Shown here: positions 17,219 to 26,574 of the stretch, one piece after another
How positions within the stretch are numbered: the first letter of the stretch is position 1
Layout: each line of letters opens with the position of its first letter
Source: Rhodobacteraceae bacterium WD3A24
GTDB lineage: Bacteria > Pseudomonadota > Alphaproteobacteria > Rhodobacterales > Rhodobacteraceae
Assembly (NCBI GenBank): GCA_002967695.1
Contig: PUHN01000003.1
Span: forward strand, 62,001-126,000
Length of the DNA: 64,000 nt
Direction of reading: 5' to 3'
The notes under the pieces: model-generated
The model's database searches: none
Told to the model about the DNA's origin: nothing
What the model saw: the letters and a program-made list of their open reading frames with translations, nothing else
Made by a program: the position numbers and the translations under genes

Positions 17219-17833
17219 TCAGCCGTCGCCCCCGCCGGCGGCCATGGCACGCTGGAAAGCCGGGCGGGCCTGCATCCGTTCGAGATACTCGGCCAGACGC
17301 GGCTCGGCGACGGGAAACCGCGCCGCATGCGCCCACACGCCGCAATGGGTCAGGATGATGTCGGGCACGGTCATCGTGGCACCCATCAGGAACGGGCCGT
17401 CGCCCATTCGCCGGGCCAGGGTCTTCTGGCTGTTGGCGAATTCCCATTTCAGGCTGTTCTTGACCGCCTTCTCGCGCAGCTCCTCGGGCAAGATGAAGCT
17501 GTGGCGCGCCGCCATCCACAGCGCGGCGTCGAACTCGTCGAGCAGAAACTGCGTGAGGCTGTCCTGCCGCGCGCGGTCGAGCGTACCGGCGGGATAGGTC
17601 ATCCGCCCTGTCTTGTCGGCCAGATACTGGATGATCGCCGTCGAATCGGTGATCGGCGTGCCGTCCTCGATCAGGACCGGCACCTTGCCGGCGGGGTTGA
17701 AACTGACCACCCCTTCCGAGCGCGGCGCCGCCGGGACGTGTTGGTAGGGCAGGCCGAGTTCCTCCAACATCCACAGCACGCGCATCGCGCGGCTGCTGGC
17801 CGTTCCGATCACAGTATATCCCGAACCACTCAT
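17219..17833 (-). CDS. Glutathione S-transferase family protein
   Basis: A 204-residue GST. The N-terminal thioredoxin-like domain (residues 1-78) has the glutathione-contact segments TASSRAMRVLWMLEELGLPY, NPAGKVPVLI and the DSTAIIQYLADK helix. An all-helical C-terminal domain follows (GDGPFLMGATMTVPDIILTH). The serine pair early in the domain could activate glutathione. The ATG at 17833 overlaps the holA stop by 4 bp, making it the last gene of the leftward leuS-lptE-holA-GST string. The substrate is not known; functional linkage to replication or LPS assembly is not implied by position alone. Confidence 0.88.
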   Translation of the reverse strand: MSGSGYTVIGTASSRAMRVLWMLEELGLPYQHVPAAPRSEGVVSFNPAGKVPVLIEDGTPITDSTAIIQYLADKTGRMTYPAGTLDRARQDSLTQFLLDEFDAALWMAARHSFILPEELREKAVKNSLKWEFANSQKTLARRMGDGPFLMGATMTVPDIILTHCGVWAHAARFPVAEPRLAEYLERMQARPAFQRAMAAGGGDG

Positions 17834-18876
17834 CCGCGCGCTCCTTCCGCCCCTTCCCTGCTCGCCAGAATTGCGAGCCGGATCAGGGTGCGCTCCATCA
17901 TCGCCATCGCCGGCGCCCGCGTCGTCGAGCGCAGGGAAAGATCGGTCTCCATGATCATGCCCAGCGCCTGTTCGAGCCGGTGCATGTTCCAGCGTTGCGC
18001 CTGCCGCAGCATCCTGTCGCGCCGCGGTCCGAAGACGGGCGGGCGCAGCCTGCCGATCCCGGCCCGCGCCCCGTCGGGGTCGGAGGCCGCCGTGTGCAGG
18101 CCGCGGAAATGCCGCAGCGCGCCGATGCACAACGTCACCGGCGCCACACCCTGCCCTTCGAGCCGGCGCATGACCGGGCCGATCTCCGACAGCCGCGCCT
18201 CGGCGACGATGTCGAGCATCTCATCGACCCCCGACTCGAAGGTGGCCGGCGCGCAGGCAGAAATGTCGGCGGCGCTGACGGGCGTCTCGTCGCCGTGCTT
18301 GTAGAGGGCCAGTTTCTCGACCGTCTGGCGCAGATCGCCGGGCGAGAGCCCGCCGGCCAGTTCCCCGAGCGCGTCCATCGCCTCGTCCGGCACTTCGGCG
18401 AGCCCCGCAGTAGTGAGCATCGCCGCGATCTCTCCGCGGCCCGGCGGATCGTCGTAGAGGGCCACGGCGTAGGCGTTGTCATGGCCCTCGAACAGCTTGC
18501 GCAACGCCGATCTGGCGTTGAGCGGACCGGCGGTGACGACGATCTGCGCATCGCCGGGCTTCCATGCCTCCAGCGCCGCGCCGATGGTCGGGGCCAGGCC
18601 GTCGGTCGCCTCCTCGACAAAGGCCACACGCGGGCCGGGAAAGAAGCCCTGCGCCTTGACCGCGTCCATCAAGGCGGCCGGGTCGCGGCGCAGATCACCC
18701 GCGGGCAGGCGCGAAAGCCGCATCTCGGCCTCGCCCTCGGGGCCGATCAGATTGGCGATGACCTCCTGCCGGCGCAGCGCCACCCGCATCGCGTCGCTGC
18801 CATAGATCAGCAGCCCGCTCCGGTCCGGGTCGGGCCGGGCGAAATACCCCGGCGCGTCGCGCGGCGACAGTTTCAT
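17830..18876 (-). CDS. holA: DNA polymerase III subunit delta
   Basis: A 348-residue clamp-loader delta subunit, which opens the beta sliding clamp. It begins with [28 protein letters not shown], the usual alphaproteobacterial HolA N-terminus. It has the AAA+-like core with AFVEEATDGLAPTIGAALE and VTAGPLNARSALRKLFEG, and the C-terminal collar domain (RRDRMLRQAQRWNMHRLEQALGMI). The gene overlaps lptE and the GST gene by 4 bp on either side. The leuS-lptE-holA order is widely conserved in proteobacteria, which supports the assignment. Confidence 0.94.
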   Translation of the reverse strand: MKLSPRDAPGYFARPDPDRSGLLIYGSDAMRVALRRQEVIANLIGPEGEAEMRLSRLPAGDLRRDPAALMDAVKAQGFFPGPRVAFVEEATDGLAPTIGAALEAWKPGDAQIVVTAGPLNARSALRKLFEGHDNAYAVALYDDPPGRGEIAAMLTTAGLAEVPDEAMDALGELAGGLSPGDLRQTVEKLALYKHGDETPVSAADISACAPATFESGVDEMLDIVAEARLSEIGPVMRRLEGQGVAPVTLCIGALRHFRGLHTAASDPDGARAGIGRLRPPVFGPRRDRMLRQAQRWNMHRLEQALGMIMETDLSLRSTTRAPAMAMMERTLIRLAILASREGAEGARG

Positions 18877-19370
18877 CGTGCCAGATCGTCCGCCGCGGCG
18901 ATCAGAAGCGTGGCGACGCGGTCGGCCAGGATGCGCATGAGCCGGTCGCGGCCGTCGTCTTCGGCAATGGCGGTGGCAAGCTGGGTGCTGGTGGTCGAAT
19001 AGCCCACGAAAGCCTCCGCCCGGCCCTCGGTCAGGGTGGCGCCGCTTGCGCGATCAGTCAGGGCAATATCGACCGTGCCGGCAAGCTGACGCCGGGTGTC
19101 GCCCATCCCGCGCTCGCGCGCGACGCCGCGCCCGGAGATGTCGATGTCGTAGGACAGAGCGTAGGGGGCGACGTCGGAACGGCCCAGCCGCTCTTCGAGC
19201 GCGGCGACAAAGGCGAAGTCGGCGCGATTTTCGGGGTCGTCGGGGCGAACGGCGCCCCGCAGCCGGGCCGCGCCGCCCCCGGGGCCATAGGCCGGCCTGA
19301 AGCCGCACGCGGCCGCCAGCGGCAATGCCGCCAGCCCCGCGAGCAGGCTTCTGCGATCAGACAACCACAT
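18873..19370 (-). CDS. lptE: LPS assembly lipoprotein LptE
   Basis: A 165-residue lipoprotein that plugs the outer-membrane LPS translocon LptD. The N-terminus [22 protein letters not shown] is a twin-Arg-like/lipoprotein leader with a cysteine suitable for lipidation, followed by GFRPAYG, a hallmark of alphaproteobacterial LptE. The start at 19370 lies inside the end of leuS (14-bp overlap); a start at 19394 would add eight residues. The stop overlaps holA by 4 bp. Sequence conservation in this family is low, so the call depends partly on the leuS-holA context. Confidence 0.9.
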   Translation of the reverse strand: MWLSDRRSLLAGLAALPLAAACGFRPAYGPGGGAARLRGAVRPDDPENRADFAFVAALEERLGRSDVAPYALSYDIDISGRGVARERGMGDTRRQLAGTVDIALTDRASGATLTEGRAEAFVGYSTTSTQLATAIAEDDGRDRLMRILADRVATLLIAAADDLAR

Positions 19371-21909
19371 TGATGATCCGCCCCGGCACGACAATCAGCT
19401 TTTTCGGCGCGGCTCCCTGCAGCGCCTTGATCACAGCATCATCGGCCAGCGCGCGCTTTTCAACCTCTTCGCGGGGCGCATCGCGCGGCACCGCGATCTC
19501 CGAGCGACGCTTGCCGTTGATCTGGATGGGCAGGACGATCTCCTCATCCACCAGCATCGCCGGGTCAGCCCTGGGCCAATCGGCCTGCGCGACCAGCCCC
19601 TCGCCGCCCATCAGCGCCCAGACCTCTTCGGCCAGGTGCGGCACCATCGGCGACATGAGCTGGGCCATCACGCGCATCGCAGCGGGCTTTGCCTCGGCGC
19701 CGGCCTTCGACTTCGCCACGGTATTGGTCAGCGCATAGAGCGTGGCGATGGACTTGTTGAAGGCAAAGCCCTCGATGCCCTCGGTAACCTCGTGGATCGC
19801 GCGGTGGACGGCCTTGTTCAGCTCGGCGTCCGCCTCACTCGCGGGGGTGTCGCTTTCCACCACCTCGGTCGCGATCCGCCACACCCGCGACAGGTGGCGG
19901 AACGCGGCCTCGGCCCCGGCTTCGGTCCACTCGACGTCGCGCTCGGGCGGGGAGTCCGAGAGGATGAACCAGCGCGCGGTATCGGCGCCGAAGGCGCTGA
20001 TGATGTTGACCGGGTCCACGACGTTCTTCTTGGACTTGGACATCTTGGCGTTGCCGATCACCTCGACCGCCTCGCCCGTGGCCTTGAGCCTGCGGGCGTC
20101 CTTGTCCACGTCGTCGGGCAGGTGGTAGACGGGCCGGCCGCGGTTGTCGCGGGTGTAGTAGACCTCGTGCGTGACCATCCCCTGCGTGAACAGCGCGTCG
20201 AAAGGTTCCACCGCCTTGGCGGGCAGGTGGCCCGTCCTGTGCATCGCCCGGGCGAAGAACCGCGAGTAGAGCAGGTGGAGAATCGCGTGCTCGATGCCCC
20301 CGATATACTGGTCCACGTTCATCCAGTAGTCGGTCTCGACCGGGTCGGTGGGGGTGGGCGCACGGGGCGCGGTGAAGCGCGCGTAGTACCAGCTGGAATC
20401 CACGAAGGTGTCCATCGTGTCGGTCTCGCGCCGGGCCTCGCCCCCGCATTTCGGGCAGGCGCAGTGCGCCCAGCTCGGGTGCCGGTCCAGCGGGTTGCCG
20501 GGCTGATCAAAGCTGACGTCGCGCGGCAGCTCGATGGGCAGGTTCTCCTTGCGCTCGGGCACCACGCCGCAGGTGTCGCAATGCACCACGGGGATCGGGC
20601 AGCCCCAGTAGCGCTGGCGCGACAGGCCCCAGTCGCGCAGCCGGTACTGCGTCACGCCGTGGCCCACGCCGTTTTCCTCGCAGAACGCGATGGCGGCCCC
20701 GATCGCCTCGTCGCCGGTCTGGCGCTCGCCGCCCGCCAGCGGGCGGACATAGCGCACCGGCTCGGTCTTGGGGGGCACATAGGCCTCGTCCTCGACCGTC
20801 AGCGGCGCGTCGCGCGGCTCGAACACCTCGATCACGTCGAGGCCGTATTTCCGCGCGAAATCGAGGTCGCGCTGGTCGTGGGCGGGCACGCCGAAGATCG
20901 CGCCGGTGCCGTAATCCATCAGGATGAAGTTCGCGATATAGACCGGCAGCTCGACCGAATTGTCGAACGGATGCAACACCTTGATGCCGGTATCCAGGCC
21001 CTTCTTCTCGGCCGTCTCCAGCGCCTCTTCCGAGGTGCCCAGGTGCCGGCATTCGGCCACGAAGGCCGCGACGTCATCGTCGTGGCGCTCCAGATGCCGC
21101 GCCAGCGGATGATCGGCCGAGATCGCCGCAAAGCTCGCCCCCAGCAGCGTGTCGGGCCGGGTCGAGAAGACCTCCAGCCGCTCGAACCCTTCGGGCGCGC
21201 CCACGGTCGAGAAGGCGAATTGCAGGCCCTGGCTCCGACCGATCCAGTTCTGCTGCATCAGGCGGACCTTCTCGGGCCACTTGTCGAGGCCGTCGAGCGC
21301 GGCGAGCAGTTCCCCGGCATAATCCGAGATGCGGAAGAACCACTGCGTCAGCTCGCGCCGCTCGACCTCGGCGCCCGAGCGCCAGCCGCGCCCCTCGATC
21401 ACCTGCTCGTTGGCCAGCACGGTCTGGTCCACCGGATCCCAGTTGACCACCGCGTTCTTGCGATAGACCAGCCCGGCATCGAGGAAGTCCAGGAACATCG
21501 CCTGCTGCTGGCCGTAATACTCCGGGTCGCAGGTGGCGAATTCGCGGCTCCAGTCGATGGACAGCCCCATCGGTTTCATCTGCTCGCGCATGTCCGCGAT
21601 GTTGGCGTAGGTCCAGTCGGCCGGGTGGCCGCCCTGTTCCATCGCCGCGTTCTCGGCGGGCATGCCGAAGGCGTCCCACCCCATCGGATGCAGCACCGAG
21701 AACCCCTGCGCCAGCTTGTAGCGCGCCACGACGTCGCCCATCGTGTAGTTGCGCACATGGCCCATGTGGATGCGCCCCGAGGGGTACGGGAACATCTCCA
21801 GCACATAGTATTTCGGACGCGATTCGTCGTGGCGCGCAGTGAACACGCCAGCCTCGTCCCAGGCGGCCTGCCATTTCGGTTCGCTCCGGCTCGGGTCGTA
21901 TCGCGGCAT
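19357..21909 (-). CDS. leuS: Leucyl-tRNA synthetase
   Basis: An 850-residue class I synthetase charging tRNA-Leu. The HIGH motif appears as PSGRIHMGH (residues 44-51), and KMSKS is in [13 protein letters not shown] near residue 620. The CP1 editing domain with the threonine-rich [11 protein letters not shown] segment lies between them. The zinc-type cysteine cluster CDTCGVVPE...CACPKC is also present. The gene heads the leftward leuS-lptE-holA-GST operon; 86 bp separate it from the DUF3576 gene. Length and motifs are complete, so this is a functional housekeeping gene. Confidence 0.98.
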   Translation of the reverse strand: MPRYDPSRSEPKWQAAWDEAGVFTARHDESRPKYYVLEMFPYPSGRIHMGHVRNYTMGDVVARYKLAQGFSVLHPMGWDAFGMPAENAAMEQGGHPADWTYANIADMREQMKPMGLSIDWSREFATCDPEYYGQQQAMFLDFLDAGLVYRKNAVVNWDPVDQTVLANEQVIEGRGWRSGAEVERRELTQWFFRISDYAGELLAALDGLDKWPEKVRLMQQNWIGRSQGLQFAFSTVGAPEGFERLEVFSTRPDTLLGASFAAISADHPLARHLERHDDDVAAFVAECRHLGTSEEALETAEKKGLDTGIKVLHPFDNSVELPVYIANFILMDYGTGAIFGVPAHDQRDLDFARKYGLDVIEVFEPRDAPLTVEDEAYVPPKTEPVRYVRPLAGGERQTGDEAIGAAIAFCEENGVGHGVTQYRLRDWGLSRQRYWGCPIPVVHCDTCGVVPERKENLPIELPRDVSFDQPGNPLDRHPSWAHCACPKCGGEARRETDTMDTFVDSSWYYARFTAPRAPTPTDPVETDYWMNVDQYIGGIEHAILHLLYSRFFARAMHRTGHLPAKAVEPFDALFTQGMVTHEVYYTRDNRGRPVYHLPDDVDKDARRLKATGEAVEVIGNAKMSKSKKNVVDPVNIISAFGADTARWFILSDSPPERDVEWTEAGAEAAFRHLSRVWRIATEVVESDTPASEADAELNKAVHRAIHEVTEGIEGFAFNKSIATLYALTNTVAKSKAGAEAKPAAMRVMAQLMSPMVPHLAEEVWALMGGEGLVAQADWPRADPAMLVDEEIVLPIQINGKRRSEIAVPRDAPREEVEKRALADDAVIKALQGAAPKKLIVVPGRIINVVV

Positions 21910-21995
21910 CTCGGCGCCCTCTGTCCTGATCCTGTGCCGGGCCGGGTTATACTAGCCCGGCGCGCGGGGTCCAGAGGCCGGCGCGACCGCCCGCG

Positions 21996-22490
21996 TCAGA
22001 GCCCCAGATCGCGCACCCGGAGCTGGCGCGCGCGGGTCAGGATAGCGTCCTCGACGGCGCGCTGGGTTTCGGCGCCGGCCGGCCCCGAGCGGGTCATCAC
22101 CGCCACGTTGAGCGCGCGCGCGTCCAGCGCGGGGTCGGTCACATGCACCGTGGCGCGATAGGGCGTGCCGCCGCCGGGCGGGGTGCCATAGCCGGTCACG
22201 AACACGCCGGTGAACGGGTCCACCTGCTCGACCGGCAGGAAGTCGAGCACCTCGAGCGCGGCGTTCCAGATATAGCGGTTGACCTCGACGGTGGTGTTGG
22301 GGTCGTCGCGATTGGCGAACAGATCCCAGATGGAGGAGCGATTGGCCTCCGCCGGGGTCACGCGCTCCTGCGGCACGTTGGGATTGTCGCTGACCCCGCC
22401 GCTGAACGGGCCGTCGCCCGAGCATGCCGCGACAACGGTCGCAAGGCCCAGCGCCGCCCCCGCGCGCGCAAAACGGTGAGAAATCATCAT
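21996..22490 (-). CDS. DUF3576 lipoprotein
   Basis: A 164-residue predicted lipoprotein. The leader MMISHRFARAGAALGLATVVAAC ends in a cysteine within a lipobox-like VAAC. The mature part carries the DUF3576 core: SSIWDLFANRDDPNTTVEVNRYIWNAALEVL followed by VFVTGYGTPPGGGTPYRATVHV and a C-terminal region rich in A/R. The function of DUF3576 is unknown; it is a conserved alphaproteobacterial envelope protein, often near leuS and lptE. A GGGGGG tract lies about five bases before the first ATG; the second ATG at 22487 is equivalent. It may be co-transcribed with leuS. Confidence 0.87.
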   Translation of the reverse strand: MMISHRFARAGAALGLATVVAACSGDGPFSGGVSDNPNVPQERVTPAEANRSSIWDLFANRDDPNTTVEVNRYIWNAALEVLDFLPVEQVDPFTGVFVTGYGTPPGGGTPYRATVHVTDPALDARALNVAVMTRSGPAGAETQRAVEDAILTRARQLRVRDLGL

Positions 22491-22763
22491 CGCTGCCCCC
22501 CAAAGGTGCCCTTCGCGCTGTCTAGCCGAGGGGGCCGTCACGAACAAGGGCTTTCCCCCGCCGCGCCCACACGCATGCGCGCCGCCGCCAGTGGCAGACC
22601 GGCGGGGCCGAAAGCCACTGTGACATGAATGCACCATAGCGGCCGCAATCATTTCGCCCCCCGCGCCGGCTTCTTGCATGAAAAGGGCCGACGCGGGAAA
22701 CAGGCACAGACCCAAGCCGGGCGGCTCCGGCCTGGGCAGTCCTGAAAAACACGAGGGAAAGCC

Positions 22764-23621
22764 ATGAAAAAGATTCTCCTTGCCTCGACCGCCCTGGTCA
22801 TGACGACCGGCATCGCGGCCGCGGACAACCCGAATGTCGAGCTCTCCGGCGACGCCGAAATGGGCGTGATGTTCGACGACTCGATGGCCAACGAATGGAG
22901 CTTCACCAGTGAGGCGACCGTCGGCTTCACCCTGTCGGGCGAAACCGATGGCGGCCTGCAGTTCGGCGCCTCCTTCGACGCCGACGAGGCCGTCGGTGCG
23001 GCCGGCGGCACGGACGGCTCGGTCTTCATCTCGGGCGCCTTCGGCCGCCTGTCGATGGGCGATGTCGACAGCGCCGCCGACGCCGCCGTGGGCGACATCT
23101 CGGGTGTCGGCCTGACGGGCCTCGAAGACACGATGGCCTACCTGTCGAACGACACGCTGCCGGCGGCGCTGTATGAATACAGCTCGGGCGGCTTCTCCGT
23201 CTATCTCGGCGCCGACCAGATCTCGTCGTCCGATGACGAGTGGTCGATCGGTGCCGCCTACAGCGCGGGCAACTACAGCTTCGCCGCCGGTTTCGAGAAG
23301 GACACCTCGACCACGGCCACCCCGACCGGCCCCGATGACGAGCACTTCGCGCTCAGCGGCAGCGGCACCTTCGGCGCCGTCACCCTGACCGCGGCGGCCG
23401 GCTTCAGCAACGACAACACGCAGGGCGGTGTCTCGCTCGACTATGTCACCGGCCCGACCACGGTGACCGGCTACTACTTCCACGACTTCGCCGAAGACGC
23501 CAACTACGGCCTCGGCGCGGAATACGATCTGGGCGGCGGCGCCGCGCTGGTCGGCGGCATCGCCCACTACGAAGCCACCGACAACACCCTTGCCGACTTC
23601 GGCATCAGCATGTCGTTCTGA
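22764..23621 (+). CDS. Rhodobacter-type general porin
   Basis: A 285-residue trimeric-type porin of the alphaproteobacterial Porin_4/R. capsulatus class, forming a diffusion channel for small hydrophilic solutes. The signal peptide is MKKILLASTALVMTTGIAAA. The mature barrel starts with the strand pattern VELSGDAEMGVMF and ends with LADFGISMSF, the terminal phenylalanine recognised by the Bam complex. The protein is very acidic (many D/E/G). GAGGGAAAG precedes the ATG. The gene stands alone with a 273-bp upstream region that should hold a strong promoter and a perfect terminator downstream, consistent with high expression. Confidence 0.93.
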   Translation: MKKILLASTALVMTTGIAAADNPNVELSGDAEMGVMFDDSMANEWSFTSEATVGFTLSGETDGGLQFGASFDADEAVGAAGGTDGSVFISGAFGRLSMGDVDSAADAAVGDISGVGLTGLEDTMAYLSNDTLPAALYEYSSGGFSVYLGADQISSSDDEWSIGAAYSAGNYSFAAGFEKDTSTTATPTGPDDEHFALSGSGTFGAVTLTAAAGFSNDNTQGGVSLDYVTGPTTVTGYYFHDFAEDANYGLGAEYDLGGGAALVGGIAHYEATDNTLADFGISMSF

Positions 23622-23651
23622 TCCCGAACAACGGGACAAACGAGGGACGGG

Positions 23652-23680
23652 AAAGAGCGGGCCTTGTGCCCGCTCTTTTT
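23652..23680 (+). terminator. Rho-independent terminator of the porin gene
   Basis: An 11-bp perfect stem (AAAGAGCGGGC with GCCCGCTCTTT) with a five-base loop ends in a T-run, 30 bp after the porin stop codon. Confidence 0.92.
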
Positions 23681-23754
23681 CCTTGTCTCCTGGCCGGGCT
23701 TGATCGGCGCCCGCCATCACGGCACCTTGGGCGGGCAACACCGGGCCTGTCCGC

Positions 23755-24030
23755 ATGATCCGCCTGCGCACCGCATTCGCCACGAGCCTCGCACTCGCGC
23801 TGCTCACCCCCGCCGCGCCCGGCGCCGGGGCGGGGCCGGTCATCAATGGCGACGGCCGCTTCGGCATCGTCTATGACGAATCGATGTCGGCCGACCGGCG
23901 CTGGCAGCTGACCAGCCGCGCGCGTCTGCGCTTCGGCCTGACGATCGAGACCGACGGCGGAATGGAATTCGGGATCATCCTGCGCCCCGACGAGCTGGGC
24001 TCGAACCGGCTGCGCGACGACGAGGACTGA
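23755..24030 (+). pseudogene. Orphan N-terminal fragment of a porin
   Basis: A 91-residue open frame with a signal peptide (RTAFATSLALALLTPAAPGAGA). It is followed by about 50 residues that align with the start of the mature porin at 22764-23621: INGDGRFGIVYDESMSADRRW against LSGDAEMGVMFDDSMANEW, and RFGLTIETDGGMEFG against GFTLSGETDGGLQFG. It then stops after NRLRDDED, long before a barrel could form. It most likely derives from a partial duplication or 3' deletion of a porin gene. It could still be a small secreted protein; a weak upstream RBS leaves expression doubtful. Its stop is 6 bp from the converging LacI gene. Confidence 0.68.
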
Positions 24031-24036
24031 CCGCGC

Positions 24037-25071
24037 TCAGCGCCGGCGGATCGTGTCGCCGGGCTCCAGCCGGGGCGTCAGCTCGATCCGCACGCCGCCG
24101 ACGACCCCCTCGCCGCCCTTGCCGGCGATGATCTCGGCGGCCTTGAGGCCGATCTCCAGCCGGCAGGCATCCATCGTCGCCAGCCGGCGCGGCAGCCCGT
24201 CGAGCAACTCGACCCCGTTGAACCCGGCCAGGCCAAGGCTTTCGGGCACGTCGATGCCGTGATCGAGACACCACAGGAGCCCACCGGCGCCGATCATGTC
24301 ATTGGAATAATAAAGAAAATCCAGATCGGCGTTGCGCGCGAGGATCGCCTCGGTCATCTCGCGGCCCTTGAGCAACGCCGAGCCGCCCGAGTAGAACTCG
24401 GTATCGACCACTTCGAGCCCGGCCTCGGCCAGCCCGTCGCGGAAGCCTTCCAGGCGTTTGCGGGCGCGGTGATCGTCGGGCATCTTGGTGCCCAGAAAAC
24501 CGATGCGCCGATACCCGGCCGCGACGATGGCGCGCGCCATCTCGCGCCCGGCGCGGCGGTGCGATATGCCCACCACCGAGTCGATGGCCGGGCCGTCGAC
24601 ATCCATGATCTCCACCACCGGAATGCCGGAATTTTCCAGCATCGCGCGCGAGGCGTCGGAATGCTCCAGCCCGGCGAGGATGACGCCCGAGGGCCGCCAG
24701 CTGAGCATCTCGTAGAGAACGGCCTCCTCGCGCGCGGGGGCGTAGTCCGTCACCCCGACGACGGGCTGCAGGCCGGTGTCGTCGAGCGCGCGCGAGATGC
24801 CGGTGAGCACCTCGGGAAACACCATGTTCGCCAGCGACGGTATGATGACGGCCACCAGATTGACCCGCTGCGAGGCCAGCGCACCGGCGATCTTGTTGGG
24901 CACATAGCCCAGCCGCTTGGCCGCGCGGATCACCCGCTCCCGCGTGGCGGGGCTGACGTCGCCACGGTTGCGCAGCACCCGGCTGACGGTCATCTCGCTC
25001 ACGCCGCTGGCCTCGGAGACATCGCGCAGGGTCAGCGGGCGGCGCGGCTCTTGCGGGGGATCATGGGTCAC
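24037..25071 (-). CDS. LacI-family transcriptional regulator
   Basis: A 344-residue repressor. The N-terminal LacI helix-turn-helix and hinge are textbook (TLRDVSEASGVSEMTVSRVL, then GYVPNKIAGALASQR). The periplasmic-binding-like effector domain follows (VNLVAVIIPSLANMVFPEVL, GVILAGLEHSD, AGFNGVELLDGL). It resembles GntR/gluconate-type LacI members of alphaproteobacteria, which usually sense a sugar acid. No sugar operon adjoins it here: tRNA-Arg is on one side and the porin fragment on the other. Its targets are therefore probably elsewhere, unless it controls porin expression. The effector cannot be read from sequence. Confidence 0.88.
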   Translation of the reverse strand: MTHDPPQEPRRPLTLRDVSEASGVSEMTVSRVLRNRGDVSPATRERVIRAAKRLGYVPNKIAGALASQRVNLVAVIIPSLANMVFPEVLTGISRALDDTGLQPVVGVTDYAPAREEAVLYEMLSWRPSGVILAGLEHSDASRAMLENSGIPVVEIMDVDGPAIDSVVGISHRRAGREMARAIVAAGYRRIGFLGTKMPDDHRARKRLEGFRDGLAEAGLEVVDTEFYSGGSALLKGREMTEAILARNADLDFLYYSNDMIGAGGLLWCLDHGIDVPESLGLAGFNGVELLDGLPRRLATMDACRLEIGLKAAEIIAGKGGEGVVGGVRIELTPRLEPGDTIRRR

Positions 25072-25186
25072 GCCTGCTCCATCCGATGCGGGCTTTGACG
25101 TTTTCTATCCCCATTGCCGGCAAAGGCCAAGCCTGCCGGCCCGGCCCTTGCGTCGCGCGCCGTTTCGCGCCAAAACGCCGGCCAAT

Positions 25187-25263
25187 GGCCCCGTAGCTCA
25201 GCCGGATAGAGCAGCAGATTCCTAATCTGGAGGTCGCAGGTTCAAGTCCTGCCGGGGTCGCCA
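25187..25263 (+). tRNA. tRNA-Arg (anticodon CCU)
   Basis: A 77-nt cloverleaf with encoded CCA. The acceptor GGCCCCG pairs with CGGGGTC (one G-U), the D-arm is GCTC/GAGC and the T-arm is GCAGG/CCTGC around TTCAAGT. The anticodon CCT at 25221-25223 reads AGG. The top pair of the anticodon stem (position 27 against 43) is G-G, a mismatch; the other four pairs are standard. It lies between the LacI gene and the TRAP permease, which reads toward it. Confidence 0.96.
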
Positions 25264-25272
25264 TCACCGTGC

Positions 25273-26574
25273 CTAGAACAGGTTCGGCAGCAGCATCACC
25301 AGCCCCGGAAACGCGACGGCCAGCGCGACCACCACGATATCCGCGGCCAGGAAGGGCAGGACGCCCGCGAAAATCTGCACCACACTGACATACTTGTGGG
25401 CCACGTTGCGGATGACGAAGACGTTGAGCCCCACGGGCGGCGTGATCATTCCGATTTCCAGCAGCTTGACCACGACCACGCCGAACCACACAAGGCTGAT
25501 CTGCTGGGCCTCGAAGATCGGCAGAAGGATGGGCAGCGTGACGAGCAGTGCGCCAAACGGCTCCATCACCATCCCAAGCAGGATGTAGACGACCACCACG
25601 ACGAACATCAGCTGGAAATAGCCCAGCCCCGCGTCAGTGACGAAGGACGAGATGACGCTCGACAGCCCGGTCAGCCCCAGGAAGCGCGTGAACATCGCCG
25701 CGCCCACGCCGATGATGAACAGCGACGCCGAGGTCATCAGGGTTTCGAGAAGGGCCTGCCGCATCACCTCGAGGTTCAGATGCCCCACCAGCGCGGCGCA
25801 CAGTATTGCGCCGGCCGCGCCGACGGCGCCGGCTTCGGTGGCGGTGAAAAGGCCCGAGAACAGCCCGCCGAAGACGATCGCGATCAGCAGGAGCACCGGC
25901 CATATCCGCCCGAAGGCCGCACGCACTGACAGCGCCGCGCCCTCGACCGGGCGCCGGGGGATCACGTCGGGCCTGAGCCATGCAATGACCAGCACGAGCA
26001 GGGCGTAGCTCACCGCCGTCATCAGCCCCATCCCGATGCCGCCCAGGAACACCTGGGTGATCGAGGTCTCCGAGAACACGCCATAGACGATCATCAGGAT
26101 CGAGGGCGGGATCAGCGCGCCGATCGTGCCGCCGGCGGCGATCGACCCCGCGGCCAGGCTGGGTGCGTAGCCCGCACGGATCATCTCGGGGATGGCGATG
26201 CGGCCCATGGACGCCGCCGTGGCCAGGGAAGATCCGCACACCGCCGCGAAGCCCGAACAGGCGAAGATGGACGAGATCGCGAGTGCGCCGGGCAGGCGAT
26301 GCAGCAGCGCCTTGGCCGCGTCGAACAGCTCCGTCGTGAGCTGGGCGTGAAAGGCCACGAACCCCATCAGCAGGAACATCGGCACCGCGCTCATCGTCCA
26401 GCTGGCGACAAAGCTGTAGGGGGTATTGGCGACGATCCCCAGCGCGGGTTCGAACCCCAGAAGCCAGGCGATGCCGCCGAACGAGACCGCGGTCAGCGCC
26501 AGCGCCACCGGAACCCGCAGCAGCAACAGCACCATCAGCAGCCCGATGGCCCAGAATCCGGTCTCGGGGCTCAT
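25273..26574 (-). CDS. TRAP transporter large permease (DctM-like)
   Basis: A 433-residue inner-membrane protein with about 12 hydrophobic segments, the sodium-coupled transport subunit of a TRAP system. Family motifs include PMFLLMGFVAFHAQL, GFAAVCGSSLATAASMG, GSIAAGGTIGALIPPSILMIVYG and the C-terminal GMITPPVGLNVFVIRNVA. It is the last gene of the leftward crotonase-MarR-amidohydrolase-dctPQM unit and overlaps dctQ by 4 bp. The transporter probably imports the carboxylate, perhaps an aromatic acid, degraded by the neighbouring CoA ligase pathway. That substrate is inferred from context. Confidence 0.92.
   Translation of the reverse strand: MSPETGFWAIGLLMVLLLLRVPVALALTAVSFGGIAWLLGFEPALGIVANTPYSFVASWTMSAVPMFLLMGFVAFHAQLTTELFDAAKALLHRLPGALAISSIFACSGFAAVCGSSLATAASMGRIAIPEMIRAGYAPSLAAGSIAAGGTIGALIPPSILMIVYGVFSETSITQVFLGGIGMGLMTAVSYALLVLVIAWLRPDVIPRRPVEGAALSVRAAFGRIWPVLLLIAIVFGGLFSGLFTATEAGAVGAAGAILCAALVGHLNLEVMRQALLETLMTSASLFIIGVGAAMFTRFLGLTGLSSVISSFVTDAGLGYFQLMFVVVVVYILLGMVMEPFGALLVTLPILLPIFEAQQISLVWFGVVVVKLLEIGMITPPVGLNVFVIRNVAHKYVSVVQIFAGVLPFLAADIVVVALAVAFPGLVMLLPNLF

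Noticed and set aside
15909-17774. Upstream extension of the PagL-like reading frame
   Set aside because: The extension is antisense to the well-supported flavoprotein gene and shows no homology; the true start with a signal peptide is at 15908.
22491-23867. Extension of the DUF3576 frame antisense to the porin
   Set aside because: The porin on the plus strand has signal peptide, RBS and terminator; the antisense frame is a codon-bias shadow.
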